In this document: one piece after another, positions 1 through 9,232 of the stretch
How the letters are laid out: the number at the start of each line of letters is the position of its first letter
Numbering within the stretch: position 1 is the first letter of the stretch
Assembly: GCA_963743035.1 (NCBI GenBank)
Contig: CAVUOB010000015.1
Span: forward strand, 124,001-188,000
Direction: 5' to 3'
Source: PALSA-911 sp963743035
GTDB taxonomy: Bacteria > Pseudomonadota > Alphaproteobacteria > Acetobacterales > Acetobacteraceae
Length of the DNA: 64,000 bases
Notes under the pieces: generated by a model
Told to the model about the DNA's origin: nothing
Databases searched by the model: none
Seen by the model: only the letters and a program-made list of their open reading frames with translations
Position numbers and translations under genes: made by a program

Positions 1-97
1 CCCTGGCATCGCCGTGCACGTCGCCGACCACGCGGATCGGCACGCCCGCGGGAATGACCGGCCGGCTGCTGCCGTTCAGGTGCGGCGCCTCGTTCAT
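1..97 (-). CDS. Metallophosphoesterase, N-terminal fragment (runs off window)
   Basis: Only the first 32 codons lie in the window. They begin MNEAPHLNG and reach VVGDVHGDA, which carries the GDVHG metal-binding motif I of calcineurin-like phosphoesterases and Ser/Thr protein phosphatases. The ATG overlaps the photolyase stop codon (ATGA), so the gene is the fourth member of the minus-strand helicase / phosphoesterase / photolyase string and is probably translated by coupling. Substrate cannot be told from the fragment; a protein or dinucleotide phosphatase are both possible. Confidence 0.6.
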   Translation of the reverse strand, partial: MNEAPHLNGSSRPVIPAGVPIRVVGDVHGDAR

Positions 98-1525
98 GCC
101 GCCAGCCCGCGCCAGGCCGCCAGCGCCCGGTCGCGCCCGGCGGCGAGATCGACGACCGGGCGCGGATAGCCGCGCCCGAGCGCGATCCCGGCCGCCGCCA
201 GCACGGTCTCCGGGGCTTCCCAGGGCGCGTGCAGGTGCTTGTCGGACAGCCTCGCCAGCTCCGGCACGAAGCGGCGGACATAGGCGCCGTCGGGGTCGAA
301 TTTGCGGCCCTGCAGCACCGGGTTGAACACCCGGAAATACGGCGCCGCATCGGCGCCGCAGCCGGCCACCCATTGCCAGCTCGCGGCATTGGCCGACAGG
401 TCGGCGTCCACCAGCGTGTCCCAGAACCAGGCCTCGCCCGCCTGCCAGGGCAGCAGCAGATGCTTGGTCAGGAAGGACGCGACGATCATCCGCACCCGGT
501 TATGCATCCAGCCGGTCTGCCAGAGCTGGCGCATGCCGGCATCGACGATGGGAATGCCGGTCCGTCCGCGCTGCCAGGCCGCCAGCGCCGCCGGATCGTC
601 GCGCCAGGCCATGGCGGCGAAACCGGCCCGCAGCGGCTGTTCCGGCAGCTCCGGATGGTGCCAGAGCTGGTAGATGGAGAATTCGCGCCACAGCAATTCG
701 GACTGGAACACCGCCAGCCCCTCTCCGGCGCCGCCGGCCTCGGTCTCGGCGGCGTGCCAGGCCTGGGCCAGGGAGATCTCGCCCCAGGCGATATGCGGCG
801 ACAGCATCGAGGTGCCGGCGACCCCCGGCAGGTTCCGCCGCGCGGCATAATCCGCCAGCCCCCCGGCCAGGAAGCGCCGCAGCCGCGCCTGGCCGCCGGC
901 CTCGCCCGGCGTCCAGGCCGCGCGCAGCCCGCCCGCCCAGTCCGGCCGCGTCGGCAGCAGGCCCCAATCCTCCAGCCGGTCCGAAGCAGGCGGCGCGAGG
1001 GCAGGGGATCGCCTTCGGCGCCGGCAGCGGCGCGCGCGGCCCGCCGGCGGCGCGGCAGGCGCGGGCGAAGGGGGTATAGACGCCATACGCGCCGCCCCCG
1101 CCGTTGCGGATCGCCTCCGGGTTGAACAGCATCCGCGTGCGGTGGCGGTGCAGCGCCACGCCATCGGCCTGCAGCGCCGCCGCCACGTCCCGGTCCAGCG
1201 CCCGCGCCCAGGGCTCCGGTCCGCCGCCGGTATGCACCTCGCCGGCGCCGATCTGCCGCGCCAGCGCGGGGATGATCTCCACCGCCGATCCGCGCCGCAG
1301 CACCAGCGTCGCGCCCAGCGCCGCCAGCCGCGCGGCCAGCGCCGCCAGGCTGTGATGCAGCCACCAGCGCGCCGCCCCGCCCGGCGCCCAGGCGCCGGCG
1401 GCTGCCTCGTCCAGCACGAACACCGGCAGGACCTTCCTGCCGCCGCGCAGGGCCGCCTGCAGCGCCGCATGGTCGGCCAGCCGCAGATCCTGACGAAACC
1501 ACAGCAGCGCCGGGGCGTCGGTCAC
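94..1525 (-). CDS. phrB: Deoxyribodipyrimidine photolyase (one frameshift near 984)
   Basis: Light-driven repair of cyclobutane pyrimidine dimers with a reduced FAD cofactor. The N-terminal alpha/beta domain opens LLWFRQDLRLADHAAL, the usual photolyase start. The C-terminal FAD domain contains FQSELLWREFSIYQLW, GIPIVDAGMRQLWQTGWMHN and ANAASWQWVAGCGADAAPYF, typical of class I photolyases. The two parts are in different frames: on the coding strand TGCTTCGGAC needs one T fewer (984/985) to join PCPRAAC to SDRLEDWGLLP. The repaired protein is about 476 residues, the family length. The GTG start overlaps the pdeM stop (GTGA), and the stop overlaps the next ATG. The break could be a sequence error or a recent mutation; nothing else in the gene looks decayed. 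Confidence 0.88.
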
Positions 1526-2223
1526 CGTGGCGCACCCCGCTTCGGCACGCCGAGCGCGAACGAGAACAGCCGCTCCCGCCCGAGCAGGAACACCCGCCCG
1601 CCGCGCGGAAACAGCCGGGCGATCTCCGGATGGGTCACGTCCAGCCCCCCGGTATAGGCGCCGAAGGCCGGCAGCATGACGCGCCGCGTGTCGGTGACGA
1701 AGCAGGCGCGGCTCTGCGTGCCGCCGCGCACCGCGATGGCGGCCTTGGGGTGGTGGTGGCCACAAATCTCTCCTGACGATTCGGGTCTTGAACCTGTCGC
1801 ATTACCTTCATGACGGAATATGAGCCCGCCCAGGGAGAATTCATCCACCCAGTCGCCGCCAAGTTGCATGGCCGGCTCCGGATCGTGATTGCCGAGCACC
1901 CAGACGAAGCGCGCCGCCGCCGTCATGGCGGTGATCCGCGCCACCTCCGCCGCCGGCAGCCGGCCCGCGCCGGCACGGTCATGGAAGCTGTCGCCGAGTG
2001 CCACGACGATGCGCGGCCGGTGCCGGCGCAGCAGCAGCGTCAGCCGGTCGAGCGTGGCGCGCGTGTCCCAGGGCGGCAGCAGCATCCCCTGGCGGGCAAA
2101 GGCGGTGCCCTTTTCCAGATGCAGGTCGGAGACGGCCATCAGCCCCTGCTCGGGCCAGAGCAGCGCCCCGGCCGGGTCCAGCATCAGCCGCTCGCCGGCG
2201 ACATGGATCGGCGCCGCGGTCAT
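1522..2223 (-). CDS. pdeM: Ligase-associated metallophosphoesterase (PdeM family)
   Basis: A 233-residue calcineurin-like phosphoesterase. Motifs in order are SDLHLEKG, GDSFHD, LGNHDPEP and CGHHHPK, which supply the two-metal site. This family is found beside the ATP-dependent DNA ligase, Lhr-type helicase and beta-lactamase-fold exonuclease in many alphaproteobacteria, and all three partners are here. Its exact substrate is not settled; a nuclease or DNA-end processing role is inferred from context. The start ATG overlaps the helicase stop and the stop overlaps the photolyase GTG, so the three are likely co-translated. Confidence 0.88.
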   Translation of the reverse strand: MTAAPIHVAGERLMLDPAGALLWPEQGLMAVSDLHLEKGTAFARQGMLLPPWDTRATLDRLTLLLRRHRPRIVVALGDSFHDRAGAGRLPAAEVARITAMTAAARFVWVLGNHDPEPAMQLGGDWVDEFSLGGLIFRHEGNATGSRPESSGEICGHHHPKAAIAVRGGTQSRACFVTDTRRVMLPAFGAYTGGLDVTHPEIARLFPRGGRVFLLGRERLFSFALGVPKRGAPR

Positions 2224-4721
2224 GCGCCGAACAGGTCGCGCTGCACGGGAGCCTGCACGGGAGTCTGAGCGGGGGCGCGGCGGTTCGCGCGCCCGGGTGG
2301 CGGCATCGGCGGATCGGCCTCCGCCATGGCCTCGGCCACCACGGCTTCCGCCTCGGCCAGCAGCTCGTCCCGGTCGGCCTCGCTGCCCACCTGCTCGCGG
2401 CCGATCTCCAGCAGGATCGGCACCGCCAGCGGCGACACGCGCGACAGCACCATGTGCACGATCCGCCCATGCACGCGCGCCAGCATGCCCGCCACGCGAT
2501 CGAGGTCGATCAGCCCGTGCGCCGCGTCCGCCCGCGTGGCGCGCAGCAGGATGTGGTCCGGCTGGTGGCGGCGCAGCACGTCGTAGATCAGGTCGGAATT
2601 CACCGTCACCTGCCGGCGGTTCTTCTCGGCACCCGGCTGCTTGCGCTGGATCAGCCCGGCGATCACCGCGACATTGCGAAAACTCCGCTTCAGCATGGAG
2701 CTGTCGGCCATCCATTCCTCCAGATCGTCGCCCAGCATGTCCTGGGCGAACAGGGCGGCGACATGGGTCGGCTGGAACGCCGACCAGATGCCGATCACGT
2801 AGTCGGTGGCGACGAAGCCGAGCGGCGCGAAGCCGGCGCGCTCCATCCGCCGCGTCAGCAGCATGCCGAGCGTCTGGTGCGCGTTGCGGCCCTCGAAGCA
2901 ATAGGCCACCAGGTACCAGCGTCCCTCGCGCGGAAACGTCTCTACCAGCAGGTCGTCCCGCCCCGGCAGGCGGGAGCGTTTCTGTTGCAGCCGCAACCAA
3001 TCGGCCACCTGCTCGGGAAAGCGGTGCCAGCTCTGCGGCGAATGCAGCAGCCCGCGCACGCGCTCGGCCAGATTGGTGGTCAGCGGCAGCCGCCCGCCCT
3101 CATAGGCCGGCACCAGCGGATCGCCCTCGCCGCCGTCCGTGGCCTCCACCGCCATGTCGCGCAGGCGCAGGAATTTCAGCTTGCGCCCGGCGAAGATGAA
3201 GGCGTTGCCGGGGCGCAGCAGATTGGCGAAATATTCCTCGAGCTCGCCCAGCACCGGGCCGAAGCCGCGTCTGCCGACCAGCCGCACCTTCAGCATCGGC
3301 GCCTCGACGATGGTGCCGATATTCATCCGGTACTGCGCGGCGATGCGGGCGGAGCGGACATGCATCCGGCCCTCGCTGTCGCGGAACAGCTTGTGATTGT
3401 GCTCATAGGCGGCCAGCGCGTAGCCGCCGGTGGCGACGAAATCCAGCACCGCGTCGAAATCCTCTCGCGACAATCCGGCATAAGGCTGGGTCGTGCGAAC
3501 TTCCGCATAGGCGTCGTCCGGATGGAACGGCGCGCCGCAGGCCATGCCCAGCAGATGCTGGGCCAGCACGTCCAGCCCACCCGGGCGCGGCGGGTCGCCG
3601 TCCAGCTCGCGCGCCGCCACGCCCTCGATCGCCGCCTCGCATTCCAGCACCTCGAACCGGTTGGCCGGCACCAGCACGGCGCGCGACGCCTCGTCCATGC
3701 GGTGATTGGCCCGCCCGACCCGCTGCAGCAGCCGGGAAACCCCTTTCGGCGCGCCGATCTGCATCACCTGGTCCACGCCCCCCCAGTCGATGCCGAGATC
3801 GAGCGAGGACGTCGCCACCACCGCGCGCAGCCGCCCGGCCGACATCGCCGCCTCCACCTTGCGGCGCTGCTCCACCTCCAGGCTGCCGTGATGCAGGGCG
3901 ATCGGCAGGGTGTCGTCGTTCAGCTTCCACAGCGCCTGGAACATCAGCTCCGCCTGCGCGCGGGTGTTGACGAAGACGATGGTCATCCCCGCCTCGCGAA
4001 TGCGCGCCAGGACGTCCGCCGCCGCCTCCAGCCCCATATGCCCGGCCCAGGACAGCTCCCCCGGCGGCACCATCAGCGAGATCTCCGGCGGCGCGCCGTC
4101 CGGCTCCTCGATCAGCCGGTCGGCGCCGCAATACGCCATCAGCGCCGCCGGATGCGCGACGGTGGCCGACAGGCCGGCGCGGCGCATGCCGGGCGCGATG
4201 CCGGCCAGCCGCGACAGGCACAGCGCCAGCTGGTCGCCGCGCTTGGTGCCGGCCAGCGCGTGCACCTCGTCGATCACCACCCGCGACAGCCCGGCGAACA
4301 GGGCAGGGGCGCCGTCCAGCGACAGCAGCACGGCCAGGCTTTCCGGCGTGGTCAGCAGGATGTTCGGCGGCGTCTCGCGCTGCCGCTTGCGGCGGTTGGC
4401 CGGCGTGTCGCCGGTGCGGGTCTCGATCGTCACCGCCAGGCCCATCTCGCTCACCGGCGCGGTCAGGTTGCGCGCGATGTCGGTGGCCAGCGCCTTCAGC
4501 GGGCTGACATACAGCGTGTGCAGCCCCTCGCGCGGCGCCTCGTGCAGCTCGACCAGGCTGGGCAGGAACCCGGCCAGCGTCTTGCCGCCGCCGGTCGGCG
4601 CGATCAGCAGCACTTCCTCGCTTGCGCGCGCCGCATCCAGCATCGCCAGCTGGTGCGGACGCGGTTTCCAGCCCCGCTGCGCGAACCAGCCGGAAAAGAG
4701 TTCTGGCAATGTTCCAACCAT
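2220..4721 (-). CDS. Ligase-associated DEXH-box helicase (Lhr family)
   Basis: An 833-residue superfamily 2 ATP-dependent helicase. Visible motifs: Walker A APTGGGKT near residue 41, TTPES, the DEVH box in VVIDEVHALAG, GLSATVAHP (motif III), and ATSSLDLGIDWGGVD plus LQRVGRANHR (motifs IV-VI) in the second RecA domain. The long C-terminal part fits the Lhr core with winged-helix region. Members next to ATP-dependent ligases are annotated as DNA-damage-response helicases. It starts 43 bases from the divergently transcribed exonuclease, so both halves of the repair block probably share one promoter region. A full-length, clean frame in contrast to its neighbours. Confidence 0.92.
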   Translation of the reverse strand: MVGTLPELFSGWFAQRGWKPRPHQLAMLDAARASEEVLLIAPTGGGKTLAGFLPSLVELHEAPREGLHTLYVSPLKALATDIARNLTAPVSEMGLAVTIETRTGDTPANRRKRQRETPPNILLTTPESLAVLLSLDGAPALFAGLSRVVIDEVHALAGTKRGDQLALCLSRLAGIAPGMRRAGLSATVAHPAALMAYCGADRLIEEPDGAPPEISLMVPPGELSWAGHMGLEAAADVLARIREAGMTIVFVNTRAQAELMFQALWKLNDDTLPIALHHGSLEVEQRRKVEAAMSAGRLRAVVATSSLDLGIDWGGVDQVMQIGAPKGVSRLLQRVGRANHRMDEASRAVLVPANRFEVLECEAAIEGVAARELDGDPPRPGGLDVLAQHLLGMACGAPFHPDDAYAEVRTTQPYAGLSREDFDAVLDFVATGGYALAAYEHNHKLFRDSEGRMHVRSARIAAQYRMNIGTIVEAPMLKVRLVGRRGFGPVLGELEEYFANLLRPGNAFIFAGRKLKFLRLRDMAVEATDGGEGDPLVPAYEGGRLPLTTNLAERVRGLLHSPQSWHRFPEQVADWLRLQQKRSRLPGRDDLLVETFPREGRWYLVAYCFEGRNAHQTLGMLLTRRMERAGFAPLGFVATDYVIGIWSAFQPTHVAALFAQDMLGDDLEEWMADSSMLKRSFRNVAVIAGLIQRKQPGAEKNRRQVTVNSDLIYDVLRRHQPDHILLRATRADAAHGLIDLDRVAGMLARVHGRIVHMVLSRVSPLAVPILLEIGREQVGSEADRDELLAEAEAVVAEAMAEADPPMPPPGRANRRAPAQTPVQAPVQRDLFGA

Positions 4722-4764
4722 CCCCCCTTATCTAGGGTCTGTTGGCCGTGCCGGAAAGGACAAG

Positions 4765-5832
4765 ATGCCGCATCCCGATACCTGGCTGAGACCGCTGCCG
4801 CAGGGCCTGTACTGCGAGCCCGGCGGCTTCTTCATCGACCCCGTGCGCGCCGTCGACCGGGCGGTGATCACGCACGGCCATTCCGACCATGCCCGTCCCG
4901 GCAACCGGGCCGTGCTGGCGCACAAGGACACGCTGGCGGTGATGCGCGCGCGCCTGGGGGATGGGGCCGGGGACACGCAGCAGGCGCTGGCCTGGGGGGA
5001 GGGGATCACGCTCGGAGATGTCCGGGTCTGGCTGCAGCCCGCCGGCCATGTGCTCGGCAGCGCCCAGGTGGCGATGGAGTATCGCGGCAGCCGCGCCGTG
5101 GTCAGCGGCGACTACAAGCGCGCGGCCGACCCCACCTGCGACGCCTTCGTGCCCATCCCCTGCGACGTGTTCGTCACCGAGGCGACGTTCGCGCTTGCCG
5201 GTGTTCCACCATCCGCCGGCCGACCAGGAAATCGCCCGGCTGCTCGCCAGCCGGAAACTGTTCCCCGACCGGACCCATGTCGTCGGCTGCTATGCGCTCG
5301 GCAAATGCCAGCGGGTGATCGCGCTGCTGCGCCAGGCCGGCTGGGAGGCTCCGGTTTTCCTGCACGGCGCGCTGAGCCGGATGTGCGAGGTCTATGAGCA
5401 GCAGGGCGTGAAGCTCGGCAAACTGCTGCCCGCCACCGCCGCCTCCAAGGCCGAGTTGAAGGGCGCGCTGGTGCTCGCCCCGCCCGGCGCCGTCGCCGAT
5501 CGCTGGGCCAACCGGCTGACCGATCCGGTGGTGGCGATGGCCTCCGGCTGGATGGCGGTGCGCCAGCGGGCCAAGGCGCGCGGGGTGGAACTGCCGCTGG
5601 TGATCTCCGACCACGCCGACTGGGACGCGCTGAACGCCACCATCGACGAGGTCGGCGCGCCGGAGATCTGGGTAACCCATGGCCGCGAGGACGCGCTGAT
5701 CCACGCCGCCGGCCTGCGCGGCGTGCGCGGCCGCGCGCTGCGGCTGCTCGGCTACGGCGAGGAAGACGAGGTGGAAGCCGGCGCGGAAGCGGGCGCGGAA
5801 GCCGGCGCGGGCGCCGGGGAGCCGCCGCATGA
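4765..5832 (+). CDS. Ligase-associated DNA exonuclease, metallo-beta-lactamase fold (frameshifted)
   Basis: The N-terminus MPHPDTWLRPLPQGLYCE leads into VITHGHSDHARPG, the HxHxDH zinc site of beta-lactamase/beta-CASP nucleases; later come PAGHVLGSAQ, VVSGDYKR, LVISDHADW and WVTHGRE. The frame breaks at 5195/5196, where one T too many in GCGCTTGCCG separates TEATFA from LPVFHHPPADQEIA. After that break no stop occurs before the ligase start, and the protein enters a Glu/Ala/Gly-rich low-complexity tail (from about 5762). The only plausible stop is the TGA overlapping the ligase ATG, which lies in a third register, so a second indel in the tail is likely. The end is therefore an estimate. RBS-like GGAAAGGA precedes the ATG. 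Confidence 0.82.
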
Positions 5833-7443
5833 TCGCCTTCGCCGACCTGCTCGAACGCCTGGCCTTCACCCCGTCGCGCAATGCCCGCATCGCGCTGCTG
5901 GCGCGCTATTTCGCCACCACGCCGGACCCGGATCGTGGCCTGGGCCTCGCCGCCATCGCCGGCGAGCTGCGCTTCAACGCCGCCAAGCCCGGCCTGATCC
6001 GCGACCTCGCTGCGGCGCGCACCGACCCCGTGCTGTTCGAGATGTCCTACGACTATGTCGGCGACCTCGCGGAAACCGTCGCGCTGATCTGGCCGGCCGC
6101 GCGCACCAACGCGCCGCCGCCCAGCCTGTCGGAAGTGGTGGAAACGCTGGCCGAGGCGCCGAAATCCGCCTTGCCCGCCATCGTTGCCGGCTGGCTGGAC
6201 GCCTGCAGCCCTTCCGTCCGGCTCGCATTGCTGAAGCTGATCACCGGCGGCCTGCGCGTCGGCGTCTCCGCCCGGCTGGCGCGGGTGGCGCTGGCGGAGC
6301 TTACCCAGGGGCGGCCCCAGGGGCGCATCGGCGTCGAGGAACTGGAGGAGGTCTGGCACGGCATCGCGCCGCCCTATCGCAGCCTGTTCGCCTGGCTCGC
6401 CGGCGACGGCCCGCGCCCCGATCCGAACGGCGCCCCGGTGTTCCGCCCGCCGATGCTGGCGCACCCGCTGGAGCCCGCCGACCTCGAGGCGCTCGATCCC
6501 CGGGATTGGCGGGCGGAGTGGAAATGGGACGGCATCCGCGTCCAGCTCGTCGCCGGGCCCGGCGGCAGGCGGATCTTCTCGCGCGGCGCCGAGGACATCT
6601 CCGCCGCGTTTCCCGACATCCTGGCGGCGATGGATTTCCACGCGGTGCTGGACGGCGAGCTGCTGGTGGTGCGCCAGGACATCGTGGCGCCCTTCGCCGA
6701 CCTGCAGCGCCGGCTGAACCGCAAGACCGCCTCGCCGCAGCTGCAAAAGACCCATCCCGCCGGCGTGCGGCTGTACGATTTCCTGTTCGACGCCGGCGAG
6801 GACCTCCGCCCGCTGCCCTTCGACGCCCGCCGCGCCCGGCTGGAAGCCTGGCATGAACGCCAGGCGCCCGCCCGCATGCAGCTCTCCGAACTGATCCGCT
6901 TCGAGACCTTCGACGAACTCGCCGCGCTTGCGCGACGGCGCCCGCGCCGCCGCGATCGAGGGCCTGATGCTGAAGCGCGGCGACAGCCCGTACCTGGCCG
7001 GGCGGCAGCGCGGTCCCTGGTGGAAATGGAAGCGCGACCCGCTGCGCATCGACGCCGTGCTGATGTACGCCCAGCGCGGCCACGGCAAGCGCAGCGGCAG
7101 TTTTTCCGACTACACCTTCGGCCTCTGGCGCGACGGCGATCTGCTGCCGGTCGGCAAGGCCTATTTCGGCTTCACCGACGCCGAGCTCGCCTTCCTCGAC
7201 CGCTGGATCCGCAACCACACCATCGCCCGCTTCGGCCCGGTGCAGGAGGTGGAGAAGGCGCTGGTGCTGGAAGTCGCCTTCGACGCGGCGCAGCTCTCGA
7301 CCCGCCACAAATCCGGCGTGGCGCTGCGCTTTCCCCGCATCTCCCGCATCCGCACCGACAAGCCGGCCGAGGAAGCCGACCGGCTCGATGCGCTGATGGC
7401 GCTGGTGGAGGACCGGCAGGCAGAAGACCGGGAAATGGCCTGA
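5829..7443 (+). CDS. ATP-dependent DNA ligase, repair type (one frameshift near 6928)
   Basis: Seals nicks with an AMP-lysine intermediate. An N-terminal DNA-binding domain (residues 1-200) precedes the nucleotidyltransferase motif WKWDGIRVQ, whose lysine is the adenylated residue, then VLDGELLV and later IEGLMLKRGDSPY and WWKWKRDP (motifs IV-V), and a C-terminal OB domain. The two frames meet at 6928/6929, where GCGCTTGCGCGAC needs one T removed to read ALRDGARAAAIEGL. Repaired length is about 537 residues, normal for the family. The start ATG overlaps the presumed exonuclease stop. Exonuclease, helicase, phosphoesterase and ligase together form the known ligase-associated repair module. Confidence 0.9.
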
Positions 7444-7444
7444 G

Positions 7445-7478
7445 ACTTTCACCGCAACCCCGAAACTTTCACCGCAAC
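7445..7478. repeat. 14-base direct repeat with 20-base period
   Basis: ACTTTCACCGCAAC occurs at 7445-7458 and again at 7465-7478. The period of 20 bases is close to two helical turns, as in tandem protein-binding sites. It lies just after the ligase stop and about 60 bases before the aldolase start. No protein can be named. Confidence 0.6.
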
Positions 7479-7536
7479 ATTGACCGCGTTCCGCGCGCGT
7501 GCTGCGCTCTCTGGCATAAGCTCCGGGGAGGGTGCC

Positions 7537-8388
7537 ATGCCGCTTGTCGAAAACACCGCGAAACGCAAGATGCAGTCGGGCGGCGTCGCCCTCGGCTTCG
7601 GGGTGCATCACCTGCGCACTTCGGCCGTGCCGGTGCTGGCCAAGGCCACCGGCCATGACTGGATCTTCATCGACACCGAGCACGGCGCGTTCTCCGTGCA
7701 GGAGGCGACGCAGCTCTGCATCGCCGCGCTGCCGCATGGCGTCACCCCGATCGTGCGCGTCTGCGCCGGCGCGCTGGACGAGGGCACCCGCGCGCTCGAC
7801 AACGGCGCGCTCGGCATCGTCGTGCCGCATGTCGACACCGCCCGCGAAGCCCGCCGCATCGCCGAGGCGTTCCACTACCCGCCCGACGGGCATCGCAGCT
7901 GGGGCGGCCCGCCGGCGGCCTATGGCTACCAGCCGCCGCCGGCGGCGGAGGCGCAGAAGGCGCTGAACCAGGAGATCCTGGTGGTCGCGATGATCGAAAG
8001 CCCGGAAGCGGTGGCCAACGCCGACGCCATCGCCGCGGTGGAGGGGATCGACGTGCTGCTGATGGGCACCTCCGACCTGACGGCGGAGATGGGCATCTCC
8101 GGCCAGCTCGGCCATCCCAAGGTGATCGAGGCGTACCAGGCCATCATCGATGCCGCCCGCCGGCACGGCAAGTTCTCCGGCATGGGCGGCGTCTACGACC
8201 AGGAGAACGCGCGGCGCTACATTTCGATGGGCGCGCAGTTCATCCTCTCCGGCGCCGACCACAGCTATCTGATGGCCGGAGCCAAGGCCCGAACCGACTT
8301 CCTGAGCACGATCGAGGTCGCGCCACTTACGGCCAAATCATCCGGCAAGGCCCCCGACCCGAAGAAGAAGGACAAGGGCAAGAAGTGA
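7537..8388 (+). CDS. HpcH/HpaI-type aldolase/citrate lyase family protein
   Basis: A 283-residue class II aldolase-type TIM barrel. DWIFIDTEHGAFS holds the conserved Asp/Glu/His near the metal site, and GIVVPHVDTAREARRIAEA and AMIESPEAVANADAIAA match the family. Such enzymes split 4-hydroxy-2-oxo acids into pyruvate and an aldehyde. The ATG at 7537 follows GGGGAGG; an upstream in-frame start at 7480 would have no such site. The C-terminus ends in a Lys-rich tail (KKKDKGKK), unusual for the family. The next gene encodes a 2-keto-4-pentenoate hydratase, the step before such an aldolase in meta-cleavage pathways, so the pair may act in sequence; the substrate is not known. Confidence 0.85.
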   Translation: MPLVENTAKRKMQSGGVALGFGVHHLRTSAVPVLAKATGHDWIFIDTEHGAFSVQEATQLCIAALPHGVTPIVRVCAGALDEGTRALDNGALGIVVPHVDTAREARRIAEAFHYPPDGHRSWGGPPAAYGYQPPPAAEAQKALNQEILVVAMIESPEAVANADAIAAVEGIDVLLMGTSDLTAEMGISGQLGHPKVIEAYQAIIDAARRHGKFSGMGGVYDQENARRYISMGAQFILSGADHSYLMAGAKARTDFLSTIEVAPLTAKSSGKAPDPKKKDKGKK

Positions 8389-8416
8389 CGCCGCTCCGCC
8401 CGGGCGCGCGACGCTG

Positions 8417-9208
8417 ATGGACACCGAAACGATCCGCGAGGCCGGCGACCTGATCTGGGGCCTGTGGCAGGGCGGCACGCGCGTGCCGCTGCTGCCGCCG
8501 GATCTGCGCCCGGCCACCCGCGCCGAGGGCTACGCCATCCAGGCGCAGCTCGAAACCCACAGCGCCGCCGGCCCGGTCGGCTGGAAGATCGCCGCCACCA
8601 GCAAGGCCGGGCAGAAGCATATCGGCGTGGACGGCCCGCTCGCCGGCCGCCTGCTGGCCGAGGGCCTGGGCGAGGACGGTGGCGAACTGGCCTTCGGCGC
8701 CAATCTCATGCGCGTCGCCGAGCCGGAATTCGCCTTCCGCATGGCCCGCGACCTGCCGCCGCGAAAAACCTCCTACAAGATGGAGGAGGTGCTGGACGCC
8801 GTCGCCTCCCTGCACCCGGCGATCGAGGTCCCGGACTCCCGCCTCGGCGAATTCGCCACCGCCGGCGCCGCGCAGCTGATCGCCGACAATGCCTGCGCGC
8901 ATCAATTCGTGCTGGGCCCGGCGACCGCGGCCGACTGGCGCGCCATCGACCTGTCCCAGCACCCCGCCACCGCAGCGATCACCGGCAAGCTGACCCATGA
9001 GGGGATCGGCTCCAACGTGCTCGGCGATCCCCGCATCGCGCTGACCTGGCTGGTGAACCAGCTTTCCGGCCAGGGCGTAACGCTGAAGGCCGGCCAGGTC
9101 GTCACCACCGGCACCTGCGCCACGCCGCTGCCGATCGGACCGGGTGACGAAATGGTGGCCGATTTCGGCGTGCTGGGCCGCGTCTCCGTGCATTTCTCCG
9201 CGGCCTGA
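8417..9208 (+). CDS. 2-keto-4-pentenoate hydratase family protein
   Basis: A 263-residue fumarylacetoacetase-fold protein. WKIAATSKAGQKHIGVDGP, PEFAFRMARDLPP, HPAIEVPDSR and VTTGTCATPLPIGPGD are the conserved blocks, including acidic metal ligands. Family members hydrate 2-hydroxypenta-2,4-dienoate-type acids to 4-hydroxy-2-oxo acids in aromatic meta-cleavage. It starts 28 bases after the aldolase on the same strand, so the two are probably one transcript. A decarboxylase of the same fold is the main alternative. Confidence 0.85.
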   Translation: MDTETIREAGDLIWGLWQGGTRVPLLPPDLRPATRAEGYAIQAQLETHSAAGPVGWKIAATSKAGQKHIGVDGPLAGRLLAEGLGEDGGELAFGANLMRVAEPEFAFRMARDLPPRKTSYKMEEVLDAVASLHPAIEVPDSRLGEFATAGAAQLIADNACAHQFVLGPATAADWRAIDLSQHPATAAITGKLTHEGIGSNVLGDPRIALTWLVNQLSGQGVTLKAGQVVTTGTCATPLPIGPGDEMVADFGVLGRVSVHFSAA

Positions 9209-9232
9209 AGGGCAGGGCGGCCGACCTCCGGT

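Noticed and set aside
1998..5318. A 1,106-codon open frame antisense to the helicase
   Set aside because: Its composition is Arg/Gln/His-rich shadow sequence, and the opposite strand encodes a complete helicase.
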